A stretch of 8,918 nt of DNA, taken from Candidatus Hydrogenedentota bacterium. GTDB taxonomy: Bacteria; Hydrogenedentota; Hydrogenedentia; Hydrogenedentales; SLHB01. The notes beneath the pieces were generated by a model. It saw nothing but the letters and a program-made list of their open reading frames with translations. It searched no databases and was not told the origin of the DNA. Below are positions 1 to 6,549 of this stretch, piece by piece. Positions within the stretch are counted from its first letter, which is position 1; each line of letters starts with the position of its first letter. The stretch covers positions 1 through 8,918 of the forward strand of contig SLHB01000165.1 of the NCBI GenBank assembly GCA_007136375.1, given 5' to 3'. The translations under genes and the position numbers were made by a program.

Positions 1-229
1 CCTCGCCGGGGTCCAACTGCTCCCGGAGGACGCTCTCCACGTCGCGGAGGAGCGCGTCTCCCTTCGCCTTGTCCTCCGGGTCTTGCGCGGGGAAGGGATG
101 GATCATGTCCCAACGAAAGGCCCCCTGAAAGAGGCCCGCAGCGAAGCTGGGCCGCCCCAACTCCGGCTCCCGCGCGGCTTCGGCCACTTCCATGGCGCGG
201 TCCGCGCCAGCGTTGTCCACGCCCTTCAT
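1..229 (-). CDS. Acyl-CoA dehydrogenase family protein, N-terminal fragment (cut by window edge)
   Basis: The open frame starts at the ATG at 229-227 and stays open to base 1, giving about 76 residues with no stop. The segment around residues 33-53 (SFAAGLFQGAFRWDMIHPFP) followed by AQDPEDKAKGDALL and a helix ending EQLDPGE is the typical N-terminal helical domain of FAD-dependent acyl-CoA dehydrogenases. In that family it precedes the substrate- and FAD-binding parts, which would lie outside this window. Members oxidise acyl-CoA thioesters in the alpha-beta position in fatty-acid or amino-acid breakdown, passing electrons to an electron-transfer flavoprotein. The start overlaps the stop of the upstream metallopeptidase gene (ATGA, 226-229) and has a GGAG about 7 bases before it, so the two are probably co-transcribed and translationally coupled. 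Family assignment is by recalled sequence pattern; substrate class cannot be judged. A second in-frame ATG lies at residue 13. Confidence 0.72.
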   Translation of the reverse strand, partial: MKGVDNAGADRAMEVAEAAREPELGRPSFAAGLFQGAFRWDMIHPFPAQDPEDKAKGDALLRDVESVLREQLDPGE

Positions 230-1023
230 TCCGGCGCTCCGTCCTTCGGCGCCTGGTCTTCCTCTTTCTCGCGGGAGGGCGCATCCTTCTCCTCGGCCTC
301 CTCAGAGGGCTCGGCGAGGCCCCACTTCTCCTCGATGAGCGCGTAGCCCTCGGGGTCGAAGTGTTGGAGCTGCCCACGCACGAAGGGTTCGAAGTCGTTC
401 ACGCCAAAATACGCCTCGCTCAGTTCGGCGAAGTGTTCCATGGGACTCGTCAGTCCGTAATGCCGCTGGGTCCGCCCGCTGATGTGCAGGACTTCATCGT
501 ACTTCCCCGAGTCCTGGGCCGCTTCATGGGCCTCGGCGATGCGGGCGTTGTCATAGCCGTCCTCCGTGAAGTTGTGATGCCACGCGTGGGCGAACTCGTG
601 GAGGACCATGGAGGGCTGGTCGAGGGTGTGGGCGACGAAGGCGCGGGCGTTGGAAACCTCGACGGACCGGGCCTTCTCCGGGTTGTAGCCGTTGGCCGCG
701 AGCCATCCCGCCGACACGTGGTAGCACATGGCGGCCCGGAGGCGGCTGTCCTCCAGTTCCACCCAAATGGGAATGTCCCTCCGGAGCTTCTCCACCGCGT
801 CCTCCGGCAGACGGCGAACCATATCGAAGACTTGTTGATCGAGGACACGCAAGGTTTCGTCAGCCAAGTCCGGTTCCTCCAGCAAGGCGGGACTCACGCG
901 GACCGTGAACCCGTGCTTGGCCCGCTCCTCATAGTTCTTCGCCGGTTCGAATTCGCCATGGGCCGTCCATCCCGCCCCCATGGCGAGGGTCACGATGACC
1001 GCCAACGCGCCGTAACGGGTCAT
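226..1023 (-). CDS. Secreted zincin metallopeptidase, HEFAH type (anthrax lethal factor-like fold)
   Basis: This 265-residue protein has a probable signal peptide (residues 1 to about 23, hydrophobic AVIVTLAMGAG core) and is predicted to act outside the cytoplasm. The zinc motif HEFAHAWHH lies at residues 142-150. H142 and H146 are the expected ligands and E143 the general base; the likely third ligand is E197 in MEHFAELSEAYF (196-207). The E-x-F-A-E pattern matches the downstream glutamate motif of anthrax-lethal-factor-like (ATLF) zincins. Preceding segments (YHVSAGWLAANGYNP, about 101-115) and the following FGVNDFEPF (206-214) recur in poorly characterised bacterial and fungal putative metallopeptidases, as I recall them. 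Residues 239-265 form a Glu/Lys/Asp-rich, probably disordered tail. A purine-rich site (AAGGGGAAAGG) ends 11 bases before the ATG. It is divergent from the GH50 gene and overlaps the acyl-CoA dehydrogenase start by four bases. Substrate unknown; peptidase activity is inferred from the motif. Confidence 0.78.
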   Translation of the reverse strand: MTRYGALAVIVTLAMGAGWTAHGEFEPAKNYEERAKHGFTVRVSPALLEEPDLADETLRVLDQQVFDMVRRLPEDAVEKLRRDIPIWVELEDSRLRAAMCYHVSAGWLAANGYNPEKARSVEVSNARAFVAHTLDQPSMVLHEFAHAWHHNFTEDGYDNARIAEAHEAAQDSGKYDEVLHISGRTQRHYGLTSPMEHFAELSEAYFGVNDFEPFVRGQLQHFDPEGYALIEEKWGLAEPSEEAEEKDAPSREKEEDQAPKDGAPE

Positions 1024-1120
1024 GAATGCTCACGCCTTTCCCCTTAGCCGCGAAGGGGCGGGCCGCTCCCGGGCTTCCGCTCCACGGCGTTTCGAACAGT
1101 TGCGCCAGTATGCGCGTCCC

Positions 1121-1149
1121 ATTGTGTCCCCCGTGAACGTCGGGATCAA
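1121..1149 (-). promoter_or_regulatory. Candidate sigma70-type promoter for the metallopeptidase gene
   Basis: On the minus strand TTGATC (1149-1144) and CACAAT (1126-1121) are separated by exactly 17 bases (1143-1127). Each hexamer matches the sigma70 consensus at four of six positions. Transcription would begin around 1114, giving a leader of roughly 90 bases before the ATG at 1023. Position and spacing fit, but the match is moderate and promoter consensus in this lineage is not known. Confidence 0.35.
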
Positions 1150-1298
1150 GAACGCCCGTCCACAGAAGGGGCCCAAGCCCGCGCCGAAGCAGGCGGGAGA
1201 TGTGGCGCGGGCGCGGAGCGATCGGGTATCGTGCGTGGAGCGGCGCGGCGGCTGTTTCGGACGCCGCGGGCCTCTTCCGGAATGAGAAGCAAGCGACA

Positions 1299-1305
1299 AG
1301 GGGGG
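1299..1305 (+). promoter_or_regulatory. Ribosome binding site of the GH50-esterase gene
   Basis: AGGGGGG ends 7 bases before the ATG at 1313. This supports that start, which also places a signal peptide directly at the N-terminus. Confidence 0.6.
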
Positions 1306-1312
1306 TTCTATC

Positions 1313-4108
1313 ATGCGCGTTGCCGCGGCGTTTCTATTCTCAGCCTGTTTCGCGGCCCTTACCGGCGCGGAGCCGGTGGTCTCTCTGGAGCCCGGCGCAA
1401 CGCCGCCGAATCTCGTGGAGCATAACGTGGCCGCCTCCACCGTGGAGATGGACGGCGCGCCCGTCTTGCGCGTGGAGTTCGGCCACTCCGAGTGGCCCAA
1501 CGTCCTTTTCACGGCGGAAGACGATCCATGGGACTGGAGCGAATACATCGGCCTCGCCGTGGATGTGTACAACCCGGGGGAACGGGCCACGGATATCGCC
1601 ATGCGCATCGACAACGACGGCGCGGACGGGATGAACTTCTGCGTCACGGGGAACAGCCAGGCCCCGCCCGGCGAATGGACCACGTTCACGACCTACTTCC
1701 TGGGGCCGGAAGACACGCCCTTCTGGGGCATGCGCGGCGTGCCGGAGATCGGCCCCCTCGGCCAGCAAAGCCCAGACTTTTCTCCGGAGGAAGTCGTGGC
1801 GTTCCAGGTGTTTCTGCCCCGGCCCGACCGTGAATACACGCTCAATCTCCGCGATTTCCGTCTCGTGGGCGCGGGCGGCTTCGAAGCGGCGGCGCCCATG
1901 CCCTTCGTGGATCGCTTCGGCCAGTACAAGCATGGAGACTGGCCCGGCAAGGTGAAGGACGAAGGGGAGCTCGCCGCGGCCCGGGACGCCGAAGCCTTGG
2001 CCCTCGCCAACGCGGGATCCTTCCCCGGACGGAGCGCCCACGGCGGTTGGGCCGGCGGCCCGAAACTAGAGGCGACCGGCTGGTTCCGGACGGCGGAGCA
2101 TGACGGCAGGCGGTATCTCGTGACGCCGGAGGGCCATCTCTTCTTCTCCATGGGCGTCAACTGCGTCACCCGTAGGGAAGACACATGGGTCGACGGCCGG
2201 GAGGACTGGTTCGACTGGCTGCCCGACCCAGAGGGTCTTTTCGGGGCCTTCTACTCGGAACGGAGCGGCGCGCACAGCATGGCCGAAGTCATTGGGGGCG
2301 AAGGCCGCGCCTTTAGCTTCTACAGCGCGAATCTGCGCCGCAAGTACGGCGGCGACTGGCGGGACCGGTGGCGGGAAACGGCCTACGACCGCCTGGCGGC
2401 CTGGGGTTTCAACACGATCGCGAACTGGTCCGACGGCGACGTGTACGTCAACAGCCCCATGCCCTATACGGCCAGCATCAACATCTGGGGCGACTTCCGC
2501 CGGATCGAGGGCGGATCGGGTTACTGGGCGGAGATGGTCGATGTATTCGACCCCGCCTTCGCCGCCGCGGTGGACGCCCGGATAGCCTCGGCCGTGGAGC
2601 CCCACGCGGAAAACCCCCTCTGCATCGGCTATTTCGTCGACAACGAACTGTCCTGGGGCGGCGCGCACGAGTACACGATCCCCGTGGAAGTGCTCCAGAG
2701 CCCGCCGGACCAGCCCGCCCGCGAGACATTCATCGACGCCTTACAGGAGCGCCACGGGACCTTGGACGCCGTGAACGAAGCCTGGGCCGTGGACGCGCCG
2801 GACTGGGACAATCTCCGCGCGCCAGGGGAAGTGACGGAAGCGGCCCGGGAAGACCTCGCCGCGTTTCTGGACCGTTTCGCCCGTCGCTACTTCCGGCTCA
2901 TCCGGGAGGCGATGGACGAACACGCGCCCAACCAACTCTACCTTGGGTGCCGCTTCGCCGGCGCGCCACACCGCATTGTCCTGGAAGCCAGCGCGGACCT
3001 CGCCGATGTGGTGAGCCTCAACCTGTATCAGCGCGAGATAGACTGCGCGCAATGGTGCGGGGAAGACGCGCTGGACGCGCCGTTGATCATCGGGGAGTTC
3101 CATTTCGGCGCCTTGGACAGGGGCATGTTCCACACGGGCCTCGTGGCCACGGACGATCAAGCGGCCCGCGCCGCGGCCTATCAGCGCTACCTTGAAAGCG
3201 TCGCGGCGTGCCCCGCCTTCGTCGGCGCCCATTGGTTTCAATACTTCGACCAACCCATCACGGGCCGCTGGTACGACGGCGAGAACTACAACATTGGCTT
3301 TGTCACCGTGACGGACCGCCCCCATCCGGAGCTGGTCCGCGCGGCCCAGGAAACCCACAGGGACCTCCATGCCCTGCGCGCCGGCGTGGAGCCAACGGAC
3401 GCGCCGGTCCCCAACGCAGTCCCATCAGCGGAGGAGCGCGAGACCAACGTGACGACAGGATTCATCAACAAGACCATGACCGTGGACGGGGAGATCCGGG
3501 ACTATGTCGTGTACCTGCCCAAGGGCTATGAGCCCGGGGAGCCGATGCCGGTCATCCTGTTCCTCCACGGCGCCGGCGAACGCGGCAACGACGGCATGAA
3601 GCAGAGCGACGTGGGCATTGGCCGGGCGATCCGGTTCTGGCCCGAACGCTTTCCCGCCATCGTAGTGATGCCGCAATGCCCCGAGGGCGGCTGGTGGGAC
3701 CGGGACATCCACCATGCCGAAACGGCGCTGGAAGAGACCCTGAAAGCCTACGCGGTAGACAAGGACCGCATCTACCTCACCGGCCTCAGCATGGGCGGCT
3801 ACGGCGCATGGATGCTCGCCGCCAAGCATCCGTACCGGTTCGCCGCGGTGATGCCGATCTGCGGCGGCGGCGACCCCGACGACGCGGACAAACTGGCGCG
3901 GACGCCCATCTGGGCCTTTCACGGCGAGGACGACCCCGTCGTCGTCCCCCAGGAGTCCCGCCGGATGGTGGAGGCGGTGCGCGAGGCGGGCGGCCTGGTG
4001 AAATACACGGAATATCCCGATACCGGCCACAATTCATGGGACGCGGCGTACAGCGATCCCGAGGCGATCGCCTGGCTGTTTAAGCAGCACCGCGGCGCCC
4101 GCCGGTAA
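1313..4108 (+). CDS. Exported GH50 beta-agarase-like glycoside hydrolase fused to a COG4099-type alpha/beta-hydrolase esterase
   Basis: This 931-residue protein has three parts. Residues 1-19 look like a signal peptide (cleavage near TGA-EP). About 22-190 is a beta-rich, probably carbohydrate-binding jelly-roll domain. About 199-690 resembles GH50 beta-agarases: it opens with DRFGQYKHGDWPGK (200-213), continues GWFRT...LVTPEGHLFFSMGVNCV (256-285), and has DNELSWG (443-449) with E445 as probable acid/base and LIIGEFHFG (591-599) with E595 as probable nucleophile, both in clan GH-A positions. After a Pro/Glu-rich linker (691-712), residues 713-931 form an alpha/beta hydrolase: LFLHGAGERG (749-758), nucleophile S826 in GLSMGG, D874 in HGEDDPVV, and H906 in TGHNSW, so the triad is complete. 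GH50 enzymes cleave agarose-type beta-1,4-galactans; COG4099-type proteins are predicted esterases or peptidases related to feruloyl/acetyl esterases. The likely role is extracellular attack on an esterified polysaccharide, but agarose specificity is not shown. No CAZyme or transporter neighbours are visible. Confidence 0.83.
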   Translation: MRVAAAFLFSACFAALTGAEPVVSLEPGATPPNLVEHNVAASTVEMDGAPVLRVEFGHSEWPNVLFTAEDDPWDWSEYIGLAVDVYNPGERATDIAMRIDNDGADGMNFCVTGNSQAPPGEWTTFTTYFLGPEDTPFWGMRGVPEIGPLGQQSPDFSPEEVVAFQVFLPRPDREYTLNLRDFRLVGAGGFEAAAPMPFVDRFGQYKHGDWPGKVKDEGELAAARDAEALALANAGSFPGRSAHGGWAGGPKLEATGWFRTAEHDGRRYLVTPEGHLFFSMGVNCVTRREDTWVDGREDWFDWLPDPEGLFGAFYSERSGAHSMAEVIGGEGRAFSFYSANLRRKYGGDWRDRWRETAYDRLAAWGFNTIANWSDGDVYVNSPMPYTASINIWGDFRRIEGGSGYWAEMVDVFDPAFAAAVDARIASAVEPHAENPLCIGYFVDNELSWGGAHEYTIPVEVLQSPPDQPARETFIDALQERHGTLDAVNEAWAVDAPDWDNLRAPGEVTEAAREDLAAFLDRFARRYFRLIREAMDEHAPNQLYLGCRFAGAPHRIVLEASADLADVVSLNLYQREIDCAQWCGEDALDAPLIIGEFHFGALDRGMFHTGLVATDDQAARAAAYQRYLESVAACPAFVGAHWFQYFDQPITGRWYDGENYNIGFVTVTDRPHPELVRAAQETHRDLHALRAGVEPTDAPVPNAVPSAEERETNVTTGFINKTMTVDGEIRDYVVYLPKGYEPGEPMPVILFLHGAGERGNDGMKQSDVGIGRAIRFWPERFPAIVVMPQCPEGGWWDRDIHHAETALEETLKAYAVDKDRIYLTGLSMGGYGAWMLAAKHPYRFAAVMPICGGGDPDDADKLARTPIWAFHGEDDPVVVPQESRRMVEAVREAGGLVKYTEYPDTGHNSWDAAYSDPEAIAWLFKQHRGARR

Positions 4109-4121
4109 CCTTTGCCCGGCG
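4100..4121 (+). terminator. Weak hairpin across the end of the GH50-esterase gene
   Basis: CGCCGG (4100-4105) and CCGGCG (4116-4121) can pair around a 10-base loop that contains the TAA stop. No T-run follows, so this is not a canonical intrinsic terminator. In such GC-rich sequence a 6-bp stem could be chance. Confidence 0.2.
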
Positions 4122-4126
4122 CGCGA

Positions 4127-4155
4127 TTGCAGCCCTCAGGCGCCCTTGCTACAAT
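4127..4155 (+). promoter_or_regulatory. Sigma70-type promoter of the pentapeptide-MBL-HEAT operon
   Basis: TTGCAG (4127-4132) and TACAAT (4150-4155) are separated by exactly 17 bases. The -10 box matches TATAAT at five of six positions and the -35 at four of six; this is the best promoter-like pair I found in the window. Initiation near 4162 would give a leader of about 90 bases before the ATG at 4254. A short hairpin, GCGGCG (4157-4162) with CGCCGC (4168-4173), sits at the expected start site. Its place in the only long gap upstream of the three coupled genes supports the call. Confidence 0.55.
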
Positions 4156-4234
4156 TGCGGCGGAACGCGCCGCGAATGTGGCGGCGTTTGCGGACAGGCC
4201 GCGGCGAACAGGGCCTAACCCGGGAAGGACATGC

Positions 4235-4261
4235 ATGGATTGGAGCGCGGTTCATGGATAG
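4235..4261 (+). CDS. Possible 8-codon leader ORF overlapping the pentapeptide gene start
   Basis: ATG at 4235 opens a frame encoding MDWSAVHG that ends at TAG 4259-4261. It is preceded by GGAAGGA (4223-4229) with a 5-base spacing, a better site than the one serving the downstream start. Its stop lies just past the ATG of the pentapeptide gene (4254), so terminating ribosomes could restart there. It may act as a coupling leader or simply be chance; no codon repetition suggests amino-acid attenuation. Confidence 0.2.
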   Translation: MDWSAVHG

Positions 4262-4856
4262 CACCCACTATCAGCCCCAACCCTGCGCCGCGCCCGGCTG
4301 CGGCGGCGTGGCTCTGACGGGCGCCTCCACTTGCTGGCGGCATCTAGACGATCACGCCGCCTACCTGGAAGGGCTGGACCCGAAGGACCTGGCCGGGGCT
4401 TGGCTCGCCGAGTGCGACTTCTCCGGCGTGAACTGGCCCAGCGCCGATCTTCGCGAGGCGCGCTTGTCCCGCGTGAAGTTCAGCGGCGCAAACCTCGCGG
4501 GCGCGAACCTGAGCCGCGCCTTCCTGGACTACGCCAACCTGGAGCGGGCCAACTTGATCGAGGCGAACCTGGAGCTTGCCGTTCTCGGCGGCGCCACGCT
4601 CTCCATGGCGGACTGCTCCAGCGCGAACCTCCAGCGCGCCAACCTCGTGGGCGCCACGGGCGCCAAGGCGGATTTCAGCGGCGCGGACCTCTATTATTCC
4701 CGTCCCGGGAACGCCAACTTCGAGAATGCGTCCTTCGTGAACGCCAACCTCCAGCGGGCCGTGTTCCGGCGCGCCAACCTAAGCGGCGCCGACCTCACCG
4801 GCGCGGGCGGGCAAGCGAACTTCGAAGGCGCGAATCTCTGCGGAGTCAAACAATGA
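4254..4856 (+). CDS. Pentapeptide-repeat protein with N-terminal zinc-knuckle-like motif
   Basis: The 200-residue product has two parts. Residues 11-30 carry C11-x4-C16-x10-C27-x2-H30 (CAAPGC...STCWRH), a plausible single-zinc site. From about residue 46 to 195 the chain follows the A(N/D)LxX pentapeptide pattern, with a Leu, Phe or Trp at nearly every fifth position from L51 to L181, broken by C121, G136 and P151. After L181 the register slips: the next centres are F190 and L195. Such proteins fold as a right-handed quadrilateral beta-helix of about seven coils here. Some family members (Qnr, MfpA) mimic DNA and bind gyrase, but most have no known function and this one lacks a sign of either. 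The start was set at ATG 4254 because GGAG (4242-4245) lies 8 bases upstream and the open frame further 5' crosses the promoter. Its stop overlaps the next gene by ATGA. No signal peptide is visible, so it is probably cytoplasmic. Confidence 0.85.
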   Translation: MDSTHYQPQPCAAPGCGGVALTGASTCWRHLDDHAAYLEGLDPKDLAGAWLAECDFSGVNWPSADLREARLSRVKFSGANLAGANLSRAFLDYANLERANLIEANLELAVLGGATLSMADCSSANLQRANLVGATGAKADFSGADLYYSRPGNANFENASFVNANLQRAVFRRANLSGADLTGAGGQANFEGANLCGVKQ

Positions 4857-5416
4857 TCTTCCGCCACTTTCTGTTGAGCGTCAATGAGGCGAACGCCTTC
4901 CTCATGGCCTGCTCCGAAACTCGGGAAGCGATGCTGATCGACGCCGGCGAAGTTCCCGGCGATCTGGCCGGGCTGCTCCAAGAACACGGCCTCAACCTCG
5001 CGAAGGTTTTCATTACCCACGACCACTACGACCACACCGGCGGGCTTCCGGACATCGTGGAAACGTATCAGCCCCAGGTGTTCGCCGCAGCGGAAACCTG
5101 CGGCGGCGTCGCCGTGACCGAGCGGGTGAAGCAAGGCAGCGAAGTGACCGTGGGCGCCATGAAGGGCGTGGTGCTGGAGACGCCGGGCCACACGCCCGAC
5201 GGCGTGAGCCTCGCGTTTCCAGGGTTCGCCTTCTCCGGCGACGCCCTCTTCGCCGGATCCATCGGCGGCACGGCTTCGCCCGCCTTGGCGAAGTCTCTCA
5301 TTAGCCATGTGCGAAAACAACTTTTCAGCTTGCCGCCGGACACCGAAATCTACACGGGCCATGGCGCGGCGACGACCGTGGCCATTGAACGCGACCTCAA
5401 TCCTTTCTTTCAATGA
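4853..5416 (+). CDS. Metallo-beta-lactamase-fold hydrolase, glyoxalase II-like
   Basis: This 187-residue protein has a complete binuclear metal site: H56, H58, D60 and H61 in THDHYDHTGG (55-64), H113 in TPGHTPDG (110-117), D130 in FSGDALF (127-133) and H170 in YTGHG (167-171). This is the arrangement of glyoxalase II-type enzymes, which hydrolyse thioesters such as S-lactoylglutathione; many relatives of this short length act on other or unknown thioesters. The C-terminal glutathione-binding extension of classical glyoxalase II is absent or very short, so the substrate is open. The frame is open for hundreds of bases upstream, but the start was placed at the ATG at 4853 because the fold's first strand (MIFRHFLL) begins there and this gives an ATGA overlap with the pentapeptide gene. 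Its own stop forms another ATGA with the next gene, so all three are probably translationally coupled. No signal peptide is seen; the protein should be cytoplasmic. Confidence 0.86.
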   Translation: MIFRHFLLSVNEANAFLMACSETREAMLIDAGEVPGDLAGLLQEHGLNLAKVFITHDHYDHTGGLPDIVETYQPQVFAAAETCGGVAVTERVKQGSEVTVGAMKGVVLETPGHTPDGVSLAFPGFAFSGDALFAGSIGGTASPALAKSLISHVRKQLFSLPPDTEIYTGHGAATTVAIERDLNPFFQ

Positions 5417-6528
5417 ACCAGGCCGCTGGGGGAGACGCCTTCGCCATGTCACCAGCGAATCATGTCTACGCCGCCGTGGCCGCGCGAACCGTGTTCGCCG
5501 CGGACGGGGAACGCATCCGAAGACAATTTCTGGAGGACTATGAGCATTTCGTGGCGCAACTCCACCAATGGCCGCGCCGCCACGTCATCGCCGTGCTCAC
5601 GGACATCATGGAAGCGGAGCGGGGCCGGGAAATTCGGTTCCGCGTGTACAACGCCCTGCGCGTCGTCAAGGCGGCGGAGACCGAGGAAGGCCTCGCGCTA
5701 CTGCGGGAAGGGTTGGACGACAGCCACCAGGGCGTCCGCCACACCGCCGTCATGGCTTTGCAGGACGCCAACCGGGACGCCGCCGCCGACGTGTCCCATG
5801 AACTCCAAGAACGGTTGGCGGACCCGGCGGATCCTCTGCAAGAGCAACGCGCGGGCCTGCTCCACACCATCGCCGCGCTGGATGCGCCCATCGAGCCGGA
5901 AACGGTGGAGGCCGCCGAGGCGATCTACCTCGACGAAGATGGCGGCGGAGACGCGTGGAGCCAAGCCGCCTATCTTCTCTTGCGCGCCGGAGCGTTGGAG
6001 GAGGCCTTGGCGGCGTTGCGCCAAGCCGGCGATCCCCGGCAGTTGCGGGCGGCCGCGGGCGCGTGCATGCTCCTCGCCAGCCATTGGCTCACGCCCGGCC
6101 CGGAGCCCTGGCAAGGGGGTACGGGGATTGATGCGGAGCGGGCCCCCGCCCTGCGCGCGCTGCGCCGCTTTCTCTTGGAAGTCTTCGATAGAACGCCCGC
6201 GGACGCCCGCGCGCCCGATTTGGTCTACGCCGCCCGGCTGCTCTTTGTCGCGCCCGTCTGGGGGCCGGAGGGCGAAGTCCATGAGGATAACGATCTCAAC
6301 GCGGCCCTGATCGCCCATCTCGGGGACTGGATCGCGCCCCCGGAAGCGCCGGCGTCCACCCCGCCCTCGGAGGCGCAACGTCAGGCCGTGGAGCTCTTGC
6401 TCCACTTCGAGCCGGATGGCGCGGTGCGGGACCAACAGGCCGCCCACGAGGCCATGCAACAGGGCCAAGGCGCTGCGGAGCCCGAAGCCTTCTGGGCGCG
6501 CGCGGAAACGTTGCGGGAACTGTACTGA
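5413..6528 (+). CDS. HEAT-like helical repeat protein of unknown function
   Basis: The 371-residue product is Ala-, Glu- and Arg-rich and almost entirely helical. Residues about 55-160 contain HEAT-like units: EEGLALLREGLDDSHQGVRH followed by TAVMALQDA (91-119) has the paired-helix pattern with the D-x-x-x-x-V-R turn, and similar helices flank it at 75-88 and 127-156. Residues 180-225 (AWSQAAYLLLRAGALEEALA onward) look like further helical-hairpin repeats; 226-371 show no family I recognise. There is no catalytic motif, signal peptide or membrane segment, so a scaffold or protein-binding role is likely. The ATG at 5413 overlaps the MBL gene stop by four bases. An alternative start at 5446 (residue 12) has GGGGGAG 11 bases upstream, so the first 11 residues are uncertain. 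It is the last gene of the operon and converges on sppA. Confidence 0.7.
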   Translation: MNQAAGGDAFAMSPANHVYAAVAARTVFAADGERIRRQFLEDYEHFVAQLHQWPRRHVIAVLTDIMEAERGREIRFRVYNALRVVKAAETEEGLALLREGLDDSHQGVRHTAVMALQDANRDAAADVSHELQERLADPADPLQEQRAGLLHTIAALDAPIEPETVEAAEAIYLDEDGGGDAWSQAAYLLLRAGALEEALAALRQAGDPRQLRAAAGACMLLASHWLTPGPEPWQGGTGIDAERAPALRALRRFLLEVFDRTPADARAPDLVYAARLLFVAPVWGPEGEVHEDNDLNAALIAHLGDWIAPPEAPASTPPSEAQRQAVELLLHFEPDGAVRDQQAAHEAMQQGQGAAEPEAFWARAETLRELY

Positions 6529-6549
6529 CGGTCCGCGCCAACCGTTTCT
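6528..6549 (+). terminator. Weak hairpin with short T tract between convergent genes
   Basis: ACGGT (6528-6532) and ACCGT (6541-6545) can form a 5-bp stem with an 8-base loop, followed by TTTCT on the plus strand. It spans the 19-base gap between the HEAT-like gene and sppA and is the only terminator candidate there. The stem is short and the T tract interrupted, so support is weak. Confidence 0.25.

Larger units (their letters stand above)
1024..1312. other. Divergent intergenic region between metallopeptidase and GH50 genes
   Basis: These 289 bases separate two divergently transcribed genes and should carry both promoters. I see one promoter-like pair on the minus strand (1121-1149) and the ribosome binding site of the plus-strand gene near its right end. 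Open frames crossing it are GC-driven and have no recognisable domain or good ribosome binding site. No RNA gene, operator palindrome or repeat of note was found. Confidence 0.6.

Noticed and set aside
1325..1350. Lipobox reading of FSAC at residues 9-12 of the GH50-esterase protein
   Set aside because: The hydrophobic stretch before C12 is too short and position -3 is Phe; ordinary signal peptidase I cleavage near residue 19 fits better.
1030..1689. Minus-strand open frame across the intergenic region and the GH50 N-terminus
   Set aside because: It is antisense to a convincing gene with a signal peptide, lacks any domain, and is expected in GC-rich DNA.
4146..4253. In-frame 5' extension of the pentapeptide gene from a TTG codon
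   Set aside because: It overlaps the -10 box of the promoter, encodes an Arg-rich stretch unlike the repeats, and has no ribosome binding site; ATG 4254 has GGAG at 8 bases.
4400..4850. 15-base tandem repetition as a possible DNA repeat array
   Set aside because: The periodicity is degenerate and follows the pentapeptide codons exactly, so it reflects the protein repeat.
4331..4852. Long open frame upstream of and in phase with the MBL gene
   Set aside because: It is the shifted frame of the pentapeptide gene; the Arg/Gly/Pro-rich translation has no domain, and the MBL fold begins at 4853.
5698..6468. Minus-strand open frame inside the HEAT-like gene
   Set aside because: The plus-strand frame has clear helical repeat periodicity and operon coupling; the antisense product is low-complexity.
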